A DNA stretch of 64,000 nucleotides from Syntrophobacterales bacterium (lineage in GTDB: Bacteria; Desulfobacterota; Desulfobaccia; Desulfobaccales; 0-14-0-80-60-11): positions 12,502 to 76,501 of the forward strand of contig JALNYP010000010.1 of the NCBI GenBank assembly GCA_023229795.1, written 5' to 3'. This document shows, piece after piece, positions 24,852-32,295 of this stretch. Under the pieces are notes generated by a model. It saw nothing but the letters and a program-made list of their open reading frames with translations. It was not told the DNA's origin and ran no database searches. The position numbers and the translations under genes were made by a program. The first letter of the stretch is position 1. Each line of letters begins with the position of its first letter.

Positions 24852-27311
24852 TCATTCCTTCACCATCTCCTCCAAAGCCAGCATCACTTCCTCGATAGCC
24901 CGTTCCAGCAATTCCAGGTATATCTTAGTATCATAGCCGTCCAGGGTTTCTAAAAACGGCGCGGCCTGGACCCGGCACTCCTTGGGGCCGCGCTTGCCTT
25001 CCCGATGCACGTAGCGCACCTTTTCCCCCGGCTGGATGTGGATGCCCGCGGCCTCCAGTTGCCGGGCCGCGAGAGAGGTCGGCGTGTCCACCTTATATTC
25101 TTCCACCCTTTGGGACAGTACCCGGGTGATGACCAGGTCCTGGGGATTAATTTCCCCTTCCCGGAGGCGCTGGCGGAAGCCCTCGGCCATCTCCAGGAGG
25201 GCCGGCCGCAAGTCCGCCAGTTCTTCTGCCGTCGCTGCCTCGGCCAGCTTACTCAGCATGGCCTCCTGGGCCTGCCGCACGAAGGGCGGCGTATCCCGGC
25301 GCCGGCACATCAGCCCCCGCACCTTCAGGGACCCGTCCTCGAAGACCCCGAAGTAGCGGGTGGCCACCGGCCGCGTCGGGTCCTGCTTGGAGGGCATGAA
25401 ATAGATCCAGCGGTACACCCCTTCGAGGGCCAGCTTCACGCCGGTGGCCGCGGAGACCTTGGCACACAAGTCTTCCAGTTCCGCCACAGAGAGAGTCGCC
25501 GTCGAGGGCGGACACACAGGTCCGCCCCTACTATAATCCGTCTTCTGCACCCAGAGACAATCCGTGAGGCCGTGGAGCACCGTAAATCCGGCGTCTTCAA
25601 AAATCTCCTTGGCGGTCAGGAGCTTGTCCCGGCCATAGGCGGTCACTGCCTCGTGGGCCTCGATCTTACCGAACCGGGCGTTCTTGTACCCCAGGTAGCC
25701 GAAGCAGGTGACCAGCATCCATTTCAAGGCCGTCTGGCGTTCTTTATAGGTTATCGCCCCCTCCGGCGGCAGTTCCTTGGCCCGGGTCTTGAGCTGCTCC
25801 CGTAACGCCAGGATCGGCCGCAAAGTTCTGGGTACCAGCCCTTCTCGGCGGTGGCAAAGGCGGTAACCCGCTTCAGGGACTGGAGAGGAGGGAGAGGGCC
25901 AGGTAGGGGCGACCCGCCGGGTCGCCCCTACGATCTGCCCATGCACCTCATGATAAACCCGCCGTTCCCCCCAACGCCCCGCTATCTCTTTGTAGGGGCG
26001 GACCTGCGTGTCCGCCCCAGGCGACTGTGTCCCCGCACGCTGTAAAGGATTGGGGGCGAGCCCGTGGCGGAGGGAGTAATGGCTTTTACTCTTAGCCCCC
26101 TCTCCCACCTCAACTGTCCCGCGGCAACAGGCGCAATTCACCGTCTCCGGGGAAATATTATGCACCGCCATAATCGTCGGGTACATGGAGGCGAAGTCCA
26201 CTTCCGCCACCCGGGCGAAGAGGCCGATGGGAGGCATGAAGGTGAGGCCGCCTTTGTCGATGGTGAGGAGTTCCCCCGCGGTCTTGAAGTGTTCCGGTTC
26301 GGCCTTGCGCCAGGGGATGAGAATGCCGTCGGCCACCGCCCGGGCCAGTTGCATGGAGGTGATGAGCGTCCCGGGGCTGGAGCGGGCCGCCTGTTGCAGG
26401 GGCATCTGGCCGATGCGGGCAATCTGGATGAGGCCCATGAGGCCTGCTTCCCGGTAGTAGAAGGAATTGCGCCGGTCCAGGTGCCAGCGGCCGTAGAAGG
26501 GGGCCGACGATCCCTGGTACACAATGCGGCCGTAGGAGAAGTAGCTGCGCGCGGCTTTGCCGCGGCGGAAGACCGGCTGCGCTTCTCGATCCAGGGGCAG
26601 GTTCTCCCCGTAGTCCCGGCTCCAGCGCGTCAGCACGGGGATGATCTCTTCATCGCCCCAGTCGCTCAGCACCAGGTCCGGGTCGGCGCTTCTCAGCCGG
26701 CGGGCCAACTCCCGCACCAGACCCGGGGCGTCCGGGGCCTCGAGTTCCAGGGTGCGGCCTTCCCAGCCCACCGCCAGGCCGTTGCCCCCGCCCAGGGGGA
26801 TGAGGGGGTCCCGGGTGAGGCCCAGGGTGAGGGTGGCCAGCGGGGGGACGGAAAACTCCACCGCGAAAGGGTCTTCCCGGGGCGCGAGGCTGAGCAGGCA
26901 GCCGTCCGCGGCCTCTACCTCATACCAGAGGCAGGGCCAATACCCGCGGACATAGAGATAGTAGGCGGCAAGGTCCAGGTCGCAGTTGTAGCAGGCCACC
27001 TCGCCGGGCAGCTTTCCCAGATAGGCCCGCACCCGGGGCAGGAACTCGTAGGCCTTGACCTCCAAAGCGACCACCGGGAGGTCCCGGCCCGTCCAGAGGT
27101 CCCGGCCCTGGGAGGGATAGGCCCGGGAGAGCCAGCCCCGCCGCCCCAGAGCCCGGGCCACCGCCCTGACCTGCGCCTGTTCCCCGCCCGCATAGAGGCA
27201 ATAGGGAAACTCATCCACCAGCCGCAGGCGTTCCCCCGTCACGGTGATAAACCACAGCACCATGCGGTCGCCCAGGGGATAGAGGTCAAATAGCCAGCCA
27301 ATGGTTTGCAT
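24852..27311 (-). CDS. Divergent family B DNA polymerase (PolB2-like) with in-frame repeat insertions
   Basis: This polymerase of about 819 residues (ATG 27311; a TTG at 27341 would add 10) has motif A DFASMYPTI with its metal-binding Asp. The motif B equivalent is KWMLVTCFGY: the Lys is kept but the usual Asn-Ser is Val-Thr. Motif C is HGLTDC: the second Asp is kept and the first is replaced by Leu. No clear DxE exonuclease motif is seen in the N-terminal half. This pattern matches the PolB2 group, thought to be catalytically altered. A Cys cluster after motif A (NCACCRG...YRLCHRREGLVPRTL) is interrupted by an insert of about 85 residues made partly of palindromic repeat DNA; a second insert follows motif C. 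It is the last gene of a LexA-led operon, implying a DNA-damage role. Confidence 0.85.
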   Translation of the reverse strand: MQTIGWLFDLYPLGDRMVLWFITVTGERLRLVDEFPYCLYAGGEQAQVRAVARALGRRGWLSRAYPSQGRDLWTGRDLPVVALEVKAYEFLPRVRAYLGKLPGEVACYNCDLDLAAYYLYVRGYWPCLWYEVEAADGCLLSLAPREDPFAVEFSVPPLATLTLGLTRDPLIPLGGGNGLAVGWEGRTLELEAPDAPGLVRELARRLRSADPDLVLSDWGDEEIIPVLTRWSRDYGENLPLDREAQPVFRRGKAARSYFSYGRIVYQGSSAPFYGRWHLDRRNSFYYREAGLMGLIQIARIGQMPLQQAARSSPGTLITSMQLARAVADGILIPWRKAEPEHFKTAGELLTIDKGGLTFMPPIGLFARVAEVDFASMYPTIMAVHNISPETVNCACCRGTVEVGEGAKSKSHYSLRHGLAPNPLQRAGTQSPGADTQVRPYKEIAGRWGERRVYHEVHGQIVGATRRVAPTWPSPSSPVPEAGYRLCHRREGLVPRTLRPILALREQLKTRAKELPPEGAITYKERQTALKWMLVTCFGYLGYKNARFGKIEAHEAVTAYGRDKLLTAKEIFEDAGFTVLHGLTDCLWVQKTDYSRGGPVCPPSTATLSVAELEDLCAKVSAATGVKLALEGVYRWIYFMPSKQDPTRPVATRYFGVFEDGSLKVRGLMCRRRDTPPFVRQAQEAMLSKLAEAATAEELADLRPALLEMAEGFRQRLREGEINPQDLVITRVLSQRVEEYKVDTPTSLAARQLEAAGIHIQPGEKVRYVHREGKRGPKECRVQAAPFLETLDGYDTKIYLELLERAIEEVMLALEEMVKE
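25504..25531. repeat. GTAGGGGCG-family palindrome inside the polymerase gene (copy 1)
   Basis: On the minus strand it reads GTAGGGGCGGACCTGTG, then TGTCCGCCC, a near-palindrome. It is translated in frame as YSRGGPVCPPST just after motif C, where other family B polymerases have no such residues. The reading frame is kept. Confidence 0.8.
25903..25931. repeat. GTAGGGGCG-family perfect palindrome inside the polymerase gene (copy 2)
   Basis: A 13-bp arm GTAGGGGCGACCC is repeated inverted around GCC. It is translated in frame as VGATRRVAPT within the Cys-cluster insert of the polymerase. It is identical in sequence to the copy at 27379-27407. Confidence 0.88.
25992..26018. repeat. GTAGGGGCG-family palindrome inside the polymerase gene (copy 3)
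   Basis: GTAGGGGCGGACCTGCGTG followed by TCCGCCCC. It is nearly the same as copy 1 and the left arm at 53318. It is translated in frame as GADTQVRPYK in the polymerase insert. Confidence 0.85.
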
Positions 27312-27378
27312 GAGGTTGGTGAGTAGTTGGGGAAGGGGCAAAGGGCGCTTCCCCGGCCTGAAGAGAAGGGGGAGTGCT

Positions 27379-27407
27379 GTAGGGGCGACCCGCCGGGTCG
27401 CCCCTAC
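27379..27407. repeat. GTAGGGGCG-family perfect palindrome between polymerase and upstream gene
   Basis: A 29-base perfect palindrome identical to 25903-25931. Its TAG provides the stop codon of the upstream 91-residue gene (27404-27406), so the element has inserted at or into that gene's 3' end. Confidence 0.88.
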
Positions 27408-27679
27408 GTTTTGGGGTCGTTTTCCGGCTCTTCCAGACTTTGCAGGCGCCTCTCTATGGCGCTCAGGGCCTTCTGATGCTCCAGGAGCATACTCAAAAGC
27501 ATGGATTCCAGGGGCCAGGGGTTGGCGGCATAGACTCCGGCCTGGAGGTGCAGCCGGGCCGCCTCAAAGAGCCGGTCCAGGTGGGCCTGGTCCTCGCGCC
27601 TCAGGGCCCGGCGGAATTTGAGCCAACGGCTGCGCTCCGCCTCCCAGACCTGACTGTAAGGTAAAACCGTGCGTCCCAT
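27404..27679 (-). CDS. Small helical protein of the PolB2 operon, unknown function
   Basis: This 91-residue, mostly alpha-helical, charged protein reads MGRTVLPYSQVWEAERSRW, then FRRALRREDQAHLDRLFEAA and ESMLLSMLLEHQKALSAIERR. It has no Cys and no membrane segment. I know of no characterised homologue. Position between the polymerase and the RecA-like gene suggests a partner subunit, perhaps bridging the two. The stop codon comes from the palindromic repeat, so a few native C-terminal residues may have been lost. Confidence 0.75.
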   Translation of the reverse strand: MGRTVLPYSQVWEAERSRWLKFRRALRREDQAHLDRLFEAARLHLQAGVYAANPWPLESMLLSMLLEHQKALSAIERRLQSLEEPENDPKT

Positions 27680-27686
27680 AATGAAA

Positions 27687-27848
27687 ACAGTGGTCAGTGG
27701 TCAGTTGCCAGTGGTCAGTGAGGCCTCTGCCCTGTGAGGCTGGCATACGTCAGATTGATAATTGCGGAAGTCGGTAGTTTCAGCAGCCTGTCAGGGTTAA
27801 GTGGTTTTCTAAAATACTGACCGCTGACCACTGGCAACTGACCACTCC
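27687..27848. mobile_element. MITE-like element with inverted GTCAGTGGTCAG-type ends
   Basis: AGTGGTCAGTTGCCAGTGG at the left end is matched in inverted orientation by CCACTGGCAACTGACCACT at the right end (about 27825-27845). The arms are internally repetitive (GTGGTCAGT). They flank about 100 bases of non-coding DNA, giving an element of about 160 bases between two genes of the LexA operon. No transposase is present. Confidence 0.55.
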
Positions 27849-27855
27849 CCTTGCT

Positions 27856-28044
27856 TTACCCCGCCATCAGCATGACCACGGCGCTGGCCAGGATCAGGGC
27901 CACGATGGCCAGAAATTTCCCGACTTCCAGGAGATAGGTGGCGGCGTCCGCCGGCAGGGCGAGGGCCTGGCGCCATTGTTTGATCCGGGCCGAAAATTTC
28001 AGGCCGGGATACAGGTACCGGCATTCGGGTAACAAGACGTCCAT
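27856..28044 (-). CDS. Small single-TM protein of the PolB2/LexA operon
   Basis: A 62-residue ORF with a cytoplasmic-looking N-terminal half (YLYPGLKFSARIKQWRQAL) and one C-terminal transmembrane helix (FLAIVALILASAVVMLMAG). An AGAGGAA ribosome site lies nine bases before the ATG. No homologue recognised. Its retention in the operon in the same orientation is the main support. Confidence 0.55.
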   Translation of the reverse strand: MDVLLPECRYLYPGLKFSARIKQWRQALALPADAATYLLEVGKFLAIVALILASAVVMLMAG

Positions 28045-28088
28045 TGACAGGGTTCCTCTCTGAGTGCGGTTAAAAATCCGCGACTGAC

Positions 28089-28700
28089 TTACATCATTCT
28101 GAGCGCCGCCGAGGGCGGCGGCGCCACCTTTTTATCCCGGGTTGCGGGCCGGGGCGCGGCAACGTTGCGGCCCTCCGGGGTTTCCACGTGCACCAGGTAG
28201 TCAATCACCGGGGCCAACAGGCGGCCGAAGTGTTGGTTGGCCGCGGCCCGGGGCAAGAGCGGTTGCAGCAGCAGGAGGGCGGACTGGGCCTTGATCCGGG
28301 TCAACAGACTCACCAGGTCCTGAAAGAGGCGGCGGCGTTCGCTCACGGGCACCTGTTCGTCGTAGAACAGGCTCACCGGACCCAGGAGCAGCACCAGGCT
28401 GCCGGGCGAAAGGTGCGCCGGGAAGGTCTCCGCCAGCAGGCGCACCAGTTGGTGGGAGGTGAAGGCCCGGGCCACCCGCACCCCGGCGAGCGCCGCCTGG
28501 GCAGACACCCCGCGGCTGGCCGCCTCCTGCACCAGCCCGTACGGGTCGAAGCGGTTGGCCGCGTCCACCACGAGCACCGGCGCGCCCCGGGCCACGCCCC
28601 AGGCCGCGGCGGCCGCCACCAGGGGGCGCAGGTGTTCGCCCCAGAGCAAGGCTCCTCGGCCCGGTTTCAGTGGCGCCAGCCAGCGGCTCAAGGCTTTCAT
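28089..28700 (-). CDS. Divergent RecA/RadA-like protein without a Walker A lysine
   Basis: This 203-residue protein resembles a single RecA-fold domain: an opening GALLWGEHLRPLVAAAAAWG in the P-loop position, VLVVDAANRFDPYGLVQEA, the strand SLVLLLGPVSLFYDEQ as Walker B-like, and LTRIKAQSALLLLQP. The P-loop lacks GKT/GKS (GEHLRPLV), so ATP hydrolysis is unlikely. It overlaps the lexA stop by four bases. In role it may parallel ImuA (a RecA-like accessory of the ImuB/DnaE2 mutasome) but for a PolB2 polymerase; this is inference. Confidence 0.75.
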   Translation of the reverse strand: MKALSRWLAPLKPGRGALLWGEHLRPLVAAAAAWGVARGAPVLVVDAANRFDPYGLVQEAASRGVSAQAALAGVRVARAFTSHQLVRLLAETFPAHLSPGSLVLLLGPVSLFYDEQVPVSERRRLFQDLVSLLTRIKAQSALLLLQPLLPRAAANQHFGRLLAPVIDYLVHVETPEGRNVAAPRPATRDKKVAPPPSAALRMM

Positions 28701-29320
28701 CCGACCCTTTTGCCCTCCAGGTTGCGGTACACGCCCACCACCTTGCCCAGGATCCGGATGTCCGCAGCCTCCTCCGGGGAAAAGCGCAGGGGGGTGAAAT
28801 CCGGGTTGTCGCCCTTGAGGACCAGGCCCCCGGCCTCTTCGTACACCCGCTTTAAGGTGGCCTCGTCGTCGATGAGCGCCACCGCGATCTCCCCCCGGGC
28901 CACCCGGCGCTGCACCCGGACCATCACCAGGTCCTCGGGCAGGATGATCGGCGCCATGGACTCCCCGGTGACTTTAAGGAGGAAGACCTCTTCCCCCCGG
29001 ACCCAGGAGCGGGGCAGGGGCAGGGTCTCTTCGACGTTTTCCGCGGCCAGGAGCGGCTGGCCCGCGGCGATGCGGCCCACCACCGGCACTTCCACCACCG
29101 CGCCGAGGCTGCGGGGGGACAGGGACAGCCCCCGGGAGAGCCCCGGCTCCCGATGCAGGTAGCCCTTGCGCTTGCACGCGGCCAGGTGATCCGCGGCGGC
29201 CCGGGGCTGAATGCCGAAGTGGGTCGCCACTTCCCGCACCGTAGGGGGATAGCCCTGGCGGCCGCAGAACTCCTCCACAAAGGCCAAGACTTGCTGTTGT
29301 CGGTCGGTTAACGGCTTCAT
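28697..29320 (-). CDS. lexA: LexA-type SOS repressor heading the PolB2 operon
   Basis: This 207-residue protein has a winged helix DNA-binding domain (about 1-65; PPTVREVATHFGIQPRAAADH) and an S24 autoprotease domain. The Ala86-Gly87 cleavage bond, Ser121 (GESMAPI) and Lys157 (EATLKRV) are all present, so RecA-stimulated self-cleavage is expected. The recognition helix differs from the E. coli type, so the box need not be CTGT-N8-ACAG. It is the first gene of lexA, recA-like, TM protein, small protein, polymerase. This predicts damage induction of the whole set. Confidence 0.93.
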   Translation of the reverse strand: MKPLTDRQQQVLAFVEEFCGRQGYPPTVREVATHFGIQPRAAADHLAACKRKGYLHREPGLSRGLSLSPRSLGAVVEVPVVGRIAAGQPLLAAENVEETLPLPRSWVRGEEVFLLKVTGESMAPIILPEDLVMVRVQRRVARGEIAVALIDDEATLKRVYEEAGGLVLKGDNPDFTPLRFSPEEAADIRILGKVVGVYRNLEGKRVG

Positions 29321-29326
29321 GATCGT

Positions 29327-29355
29327 AAACTACTATACAAAAGAATACTTGTCAA
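29327..29355 (-). promoter_or_regulatory. Promoter region of lexA operon
   Basis: A perfect TTGACA at 29355-29350 on the minus strand is followed 17 bases later by TAGTTT (29332-29327). The region also carries an imperfect inverted repeat (ACTATAC...GAATACT, 29332-29349) that may be the LexA autoregulatory site. No standard E. coli or GAAC-type SOS box is present. Confidence 0.45.
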
Positions 29356-29406
29356 GAGAATAGTTTAATTTCGAACTTGACCCCCCCGCCAGTGGTTAGA
29401 GAGAGG

Positions 29407-29435
29407 TTGAAATCTGCTTGGGGTCTTGTTATGCT
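29407..29435 (+). promoter_or_regulatory. Promoter of the aminotransferase gene (leaderless start)
   Basis: TTGAAA (29407-29412) and TATGCT (29430-29435) are 17 bases apart. Transcription would start near 29442, directly at the ATG at 29443, and no Shine-Dalgarno is present. Divergent from lexA. Confidence 0.5.
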
Positions 29436-29442
29436 GGCCATT

Positions 29443-30606
29443 ATGGAACAGCACTCAGGCAGCGCCGTGTCCCGCCGGGCCCGGGAGATCACCCCGTTTC
29501 TGGTGATGGATATCCTGGAGCGGGCCAAGGAATTGGAACGCCAGGGCGAGCACATCATTCACCTGGAGATCGGGGAGCCGGACTACGACACGCCCCAGGT
29601 GGTCAAAGACGCGGCCTATCGGGCCATGGCCGCAGGCGAGACCCAGTACACCCATTCCCAGGGGCTGATCGAGCTGCGGGAGGCTTTGTGCCAGCACTAC
29701 TGGGAAAAGTACGGGGTGGTGGTCAGGCCGGAGCAATTCATCGTCACGTCGGGCACTTCCCCGGCCATGATCCTGATCTTCGGGGCCTTGTTGGACCCCG
29801 GCGACGAGTTGCTGCTCCCCAACCTCCATTACGCCTGCTACCCCAACGTCCTCAGGCTGGTGGACGCGGCGGCCCTCTACGTGCCGGTCAAGGAGGCAGA
29901 CGGCTTCCAGTTGAACCCGGCGGAGGTGGAAGGTTATCTCACGCCCCGCACCAAGGGGATTCTGGTCAACTCTCCGGGCAACCCCACCGGCACCTTGATG
30001 CCGCCTGACTGGATGGCCCGCTTGGCGAAGCTGGGCCCTTACGTCATTTCCGATGAGATCTACCATGGCCTGGTGTATGAAGGCCAGGAGCACTCCATCC
30101 TGGAATACACCGACCGGGCCTTTGTCATTAACGGCTTTTCCAAGGTCTATGCCATGACCGGCTGGCGCCTGGGCTATCTCATTGCGCCGCCGGATTTCAT
30201 CCGGCCGCTGCAGAAATTGATGCAGAATTTCTTCATTTCGGCCAACCCCTTTGTGCAGCGGGCCGGGATTGCGGCCCTGACCCGGACGGGGCCGGAAATC
30301 GAAGCCATGCGGGCCACCTACGACGTCCGGCGCCGCTTTCTGCTGGCAGGCCTGGAAAAATTGGGCTTCCGGATTCCCGTGCCCCCCACCGGGGCCTTTT
30401 ATGTCTTTGTCAACGCCCGCCACCTCTCGGACGATTCCTACGCCCTGGCCTTCGATATCCTGGAGCAGGCCAAAGTCGGGGTGGCCCCGGGCATCGATTT
30501 CGGTCCCGGCGGCGAAGGCTTTCTCCGCTTTTCCTACGCCAACTCCCTGGAAAATCTGCAAGAGGCCCTGGACCGCCTGGCGGCCTACCTGGCCCGGCGG
30601 GGGTGA
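29443..30606 (+). CDS. PLP-dependent class I/II aminotransferase
   Basis: This protein of about 387 residues belongs to the aspartate aminotransferase fold type I. Motifs are GEPDYDTPQVVKDAAYRAM, YTHSQGLIELREAL, VNSPGNPTGT, SDEIYHGLVY, the PLP-lysine in NGFSKVYAMTGWRLGYLI, and RFSYANSLENLQEAL near the end. It converts an amino acid/2-oxo acid pair; the substrate is not resolvable from sequence. I use the ATG at 29443, which fits the promoter. The frame is open back to a TTG at 29377 but nothing supports it. Confidence 0.9.
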   Translation: MEQHSGSAVSRRAREITPFLVMDILERAKELERQGEHIIHLEIGEPDYDTPQVVKDAAYRAMAAGETQYTHSQGLIELREALCQHYWEKYGVVVRPEQFIVTSGTSPAMILIFGALLDPGDELLLPNLHYACYPNVLRLVDAAALYVPVKEADGFQLNPAEVEGYLTPRTKGILVNSPGNPTGTLMPPDWMARLAKLGPYVISDEIYHGLVYEGQEHSILEYTDRAFVINGFSKVYAMTGWRLGYLIAPPDFIRPLQKLMQNFFISANPFVQRAGIAALTRTGPEIEAMRATYDVRRRFLLAGLEKLGFRIPVPPTGAFYVFVNARHLSDDSYALAFDILEQAKVGVAPGIDFGPGGEGFLRFSYANSLENLQEALDRLAAYLARRG

Positions 30607-31210
30607 TTCTAAGCGCGTCTGGAAAGGGGGCCAGGGGCCGACGCCACTGACCCCTCTCCTCAAGCCTCTCCCCCACCTCCAAAACCAGACAGGCAGAAAG
30701 TCCCGCCTTCCCAGGCTAAAATCTGGTGCCGCGGATATTGAGCTGCGTCCCAAAAGCTATTTTTTAGCCCCAGGCTTTACCGTGGAAGATTCACCGTAGG
30801 GGCGAGCCGGCGGCTCGCCCTTTCGGGGTGGCTGCACCGCTCATGCGGGCTTAGCCTATGCCTCCCCAGGCGAGACGTCTTTGTCACCCTTAATTGGGAA
30901 TAATTATGAGGGCTCCTCCAGGAGGCCGCTCTCAATTTGCTAAGCGCCGGCGTGGTCCGGCCGGACGGCCCCAGGCGGTTTTGTCAATTTGATACGGAAA
31001 TGTCAGGCGGATCGCCCTTTCTCTCAATTTTAGATTCTGCCGGGAGAGGAGCCAAAGAGACCCCGGGGACTGACGGGGTTACGAGTCTATTTTACCTGTT
31101 AATGCAATTAGTTACCCAATAACCCCGTGGTCTCAATCCTGGCAAGCTTTATGCATTTATAGAAGTAAATCGCAGCACGCGATCCCATTAAACCGGTAGG
31201 AGAAAACTCA
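30607..31210. other. Gene-poor region containing a palindromic repeat
   Basis: Six hundred bases without a convincing gene. It contains a GTAGGGGCG-family palindrome at 30796-30820 (GTAGGGGCGAGCC, then GGCTCGCCC in inverse) and AT-rich DNA near 31080-31200. That stretch should hold the promoter of the following small secreted protein, though no clear hexamer pair could be picked. Confidence 0.5.
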
Positions 31211-31543
31211 ATGAAAAAGATTATCAGCACCTTGACTGCCATGACTTTTGCCCTGGGGCTCGCGGCCGCGGCCCAGGCCCAGATCGCTAAAACCCCGGAG
31301 AAACCCGAGGTCAAGAGCACTCAGGCCCAGACCCAGGTAACCCCCCAGGAAGCCGCCAAGACCGGCGAACCCGCGGCCAAAGAAGCCGTCAAGACCGGCG
31401 ACAAAACCAAAGAAATGGTGAAGCCGGGAGACCAGGACAAAGGCAAACATGCGGCCAAGAAAGAGGCCAAGAAGCTGACCAAGCAAGGCGGAGCCGAGAA
31501 GAAAGCCGGCGCGCCCATGGCAACCACGCCCGCGGCGAAGTAA
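31211..31543 (+). CDS. Small exported Lys/Ala/Thr-rich low-complexity protein
   Basis: This 110-residue protein has a signal peptide (MKKIISTLTAMTFALGLAAA, cleavage at AQA-Q). A mature part of about 87 residues is strongly enriched in Lys, Ala, Glu, Thr and Pro and has no Cys (TGEPAAKEAVKTGDKTKEM). It is likely intrinsically disordered and basic. No family recognised. The RBS GGTAGGAG lies 10 bases before the ATG, and a strong terminator follows at 31586. Confidence 0.75.
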   Translation: MKKIISTLTAMTFALGLAAAAQAQIAKTPEKPEVKSTQAQTQVTPQEAAKTGEPAAKEAVKTGDKTKEMVKPGDQDKGKHAAKKEAKKLTKQGGAEKKAGAPMATTPAAK

Positions 31544-31585
31544 GTGCGGCTGAACCAACCTTAGCAATAACCGGTCAGACTATAA

Positions 31586-31628
31586 GGCCGGGAGGGGTCG
31601 ATGCACCCTTCCGGCCATTCTTTTTTTT
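31586..31628 (+). terminator. Rho-independent terminator
   Basis: GGCCGGGAGGG pairs with CCCTTCCGGCC (one G-T pair) over a short loop, followed by ATTC and eight T. It ends the small exported-protein transcript. The convergent NYN gene stops just beyond it at 31661. Confidence 0.9.
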
Positions 31629-31660
31629 GCGGGGCCGACCTTGCCGCAGCCGGCGGCCCC

Positions 31661-32176
31661 TTACAACTTCTTCAGCTTTTGCCGTTGCCGGCGCTGGCTT
31701 TTGGGCAGGCGCCGGGCCGGGCCTTTCTTGTGGCTGTCCCGGGTGGCCGCGCCCTCGTCGTCGTCCCGGTCGGCTGCGCCCTCGGGCCCCTGCAGGTGCA
31801 GCAGGTCAAACTGGCCGGCGCTGATCCAGGTAGCCTTCACCTGTTCGGCGCACCCCTGGATCTCCCGATCCGAGGTGACCACCAGGGCGCGCTCCCGCTC
31901 CAGGCGCAGCAAGCGTTTGATCACCTCATCGGCCCGCTCCCCCCGCCGGGAATAAATGATCAGGATCCCCTGATGCCGGTCCCGGCTCTCTTTCAGATCG
32001 CCATGCTGCCAACCGTCAAAGACCACGGTCACCTGGTGATGGGACCGCCGCCGATAGTGAGCCAGCAGTTCCAACAAGGCCTCCCGGCCCGCTTGCAGGT
32101 CCAGGGCGTCCAGGGGCTGCAATTGGGGCGACTGGCGAATCAGATTGTAGCCGTCAACAATAAGGTGCATGGCCAT
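31661..32176 (-). CDS. NYN-domain ribonuclease-like protein (YacP/Rae1 family)
   Basis: This 171-residue protein begins with the nuclease core MHLIVDGYNLIRQSPQLQ and continues with VTVVFDGWQHGD, ADEVIKRLLR and ALVVTSDREIQGCA. These give the acidic residues of the PIN-like NYN fold (Asp in VDGYN, Asp in VFDG, Asp in ADE, Asp in TSDRE). A Lys/Arg-rich C-terminal tail (about 140-171) could bind RNA or ribosomes. YacP/Rae1 proteins cut mRNA on the ribosome. An ATG two codons in (32170) is an alternative start; no ribosome site is evident. Confidence 0.85.
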   Translation of the reverse strand: MAMHLIVDGYNLIRQSPQLQPLDALDLQAGREALLELLAHYRRRSHHQVTVVFDGWQHGDLKESRDRHQGILIIYSRRGERADEVIKRLLRLERERALVVTSDREIQGCAEQVKATWISAGQFDLLHLQGPEGAADRDDDEGAATRDSHKKGPARRLPKSQRRQRQKLKKL

Positions 32177-32295
32177 ATAATATTTAGAATAATGCCACTG
32201 GCACTTGAATGCATAAATTTATTGTCAAATGTCATTATTCTTGCTATAGTTACTCCCTGTTATGTCATATTAACATAACGGGGGAGGATGTGGGG

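Noticed and set aside
24049..30820. CRISPR array from the repeated GTAGGGGCG units
   Set aside because: Repeats are palindromic, irregularly spaced over kilobases and differ in arm length; there are no regular spacers or cas genes.
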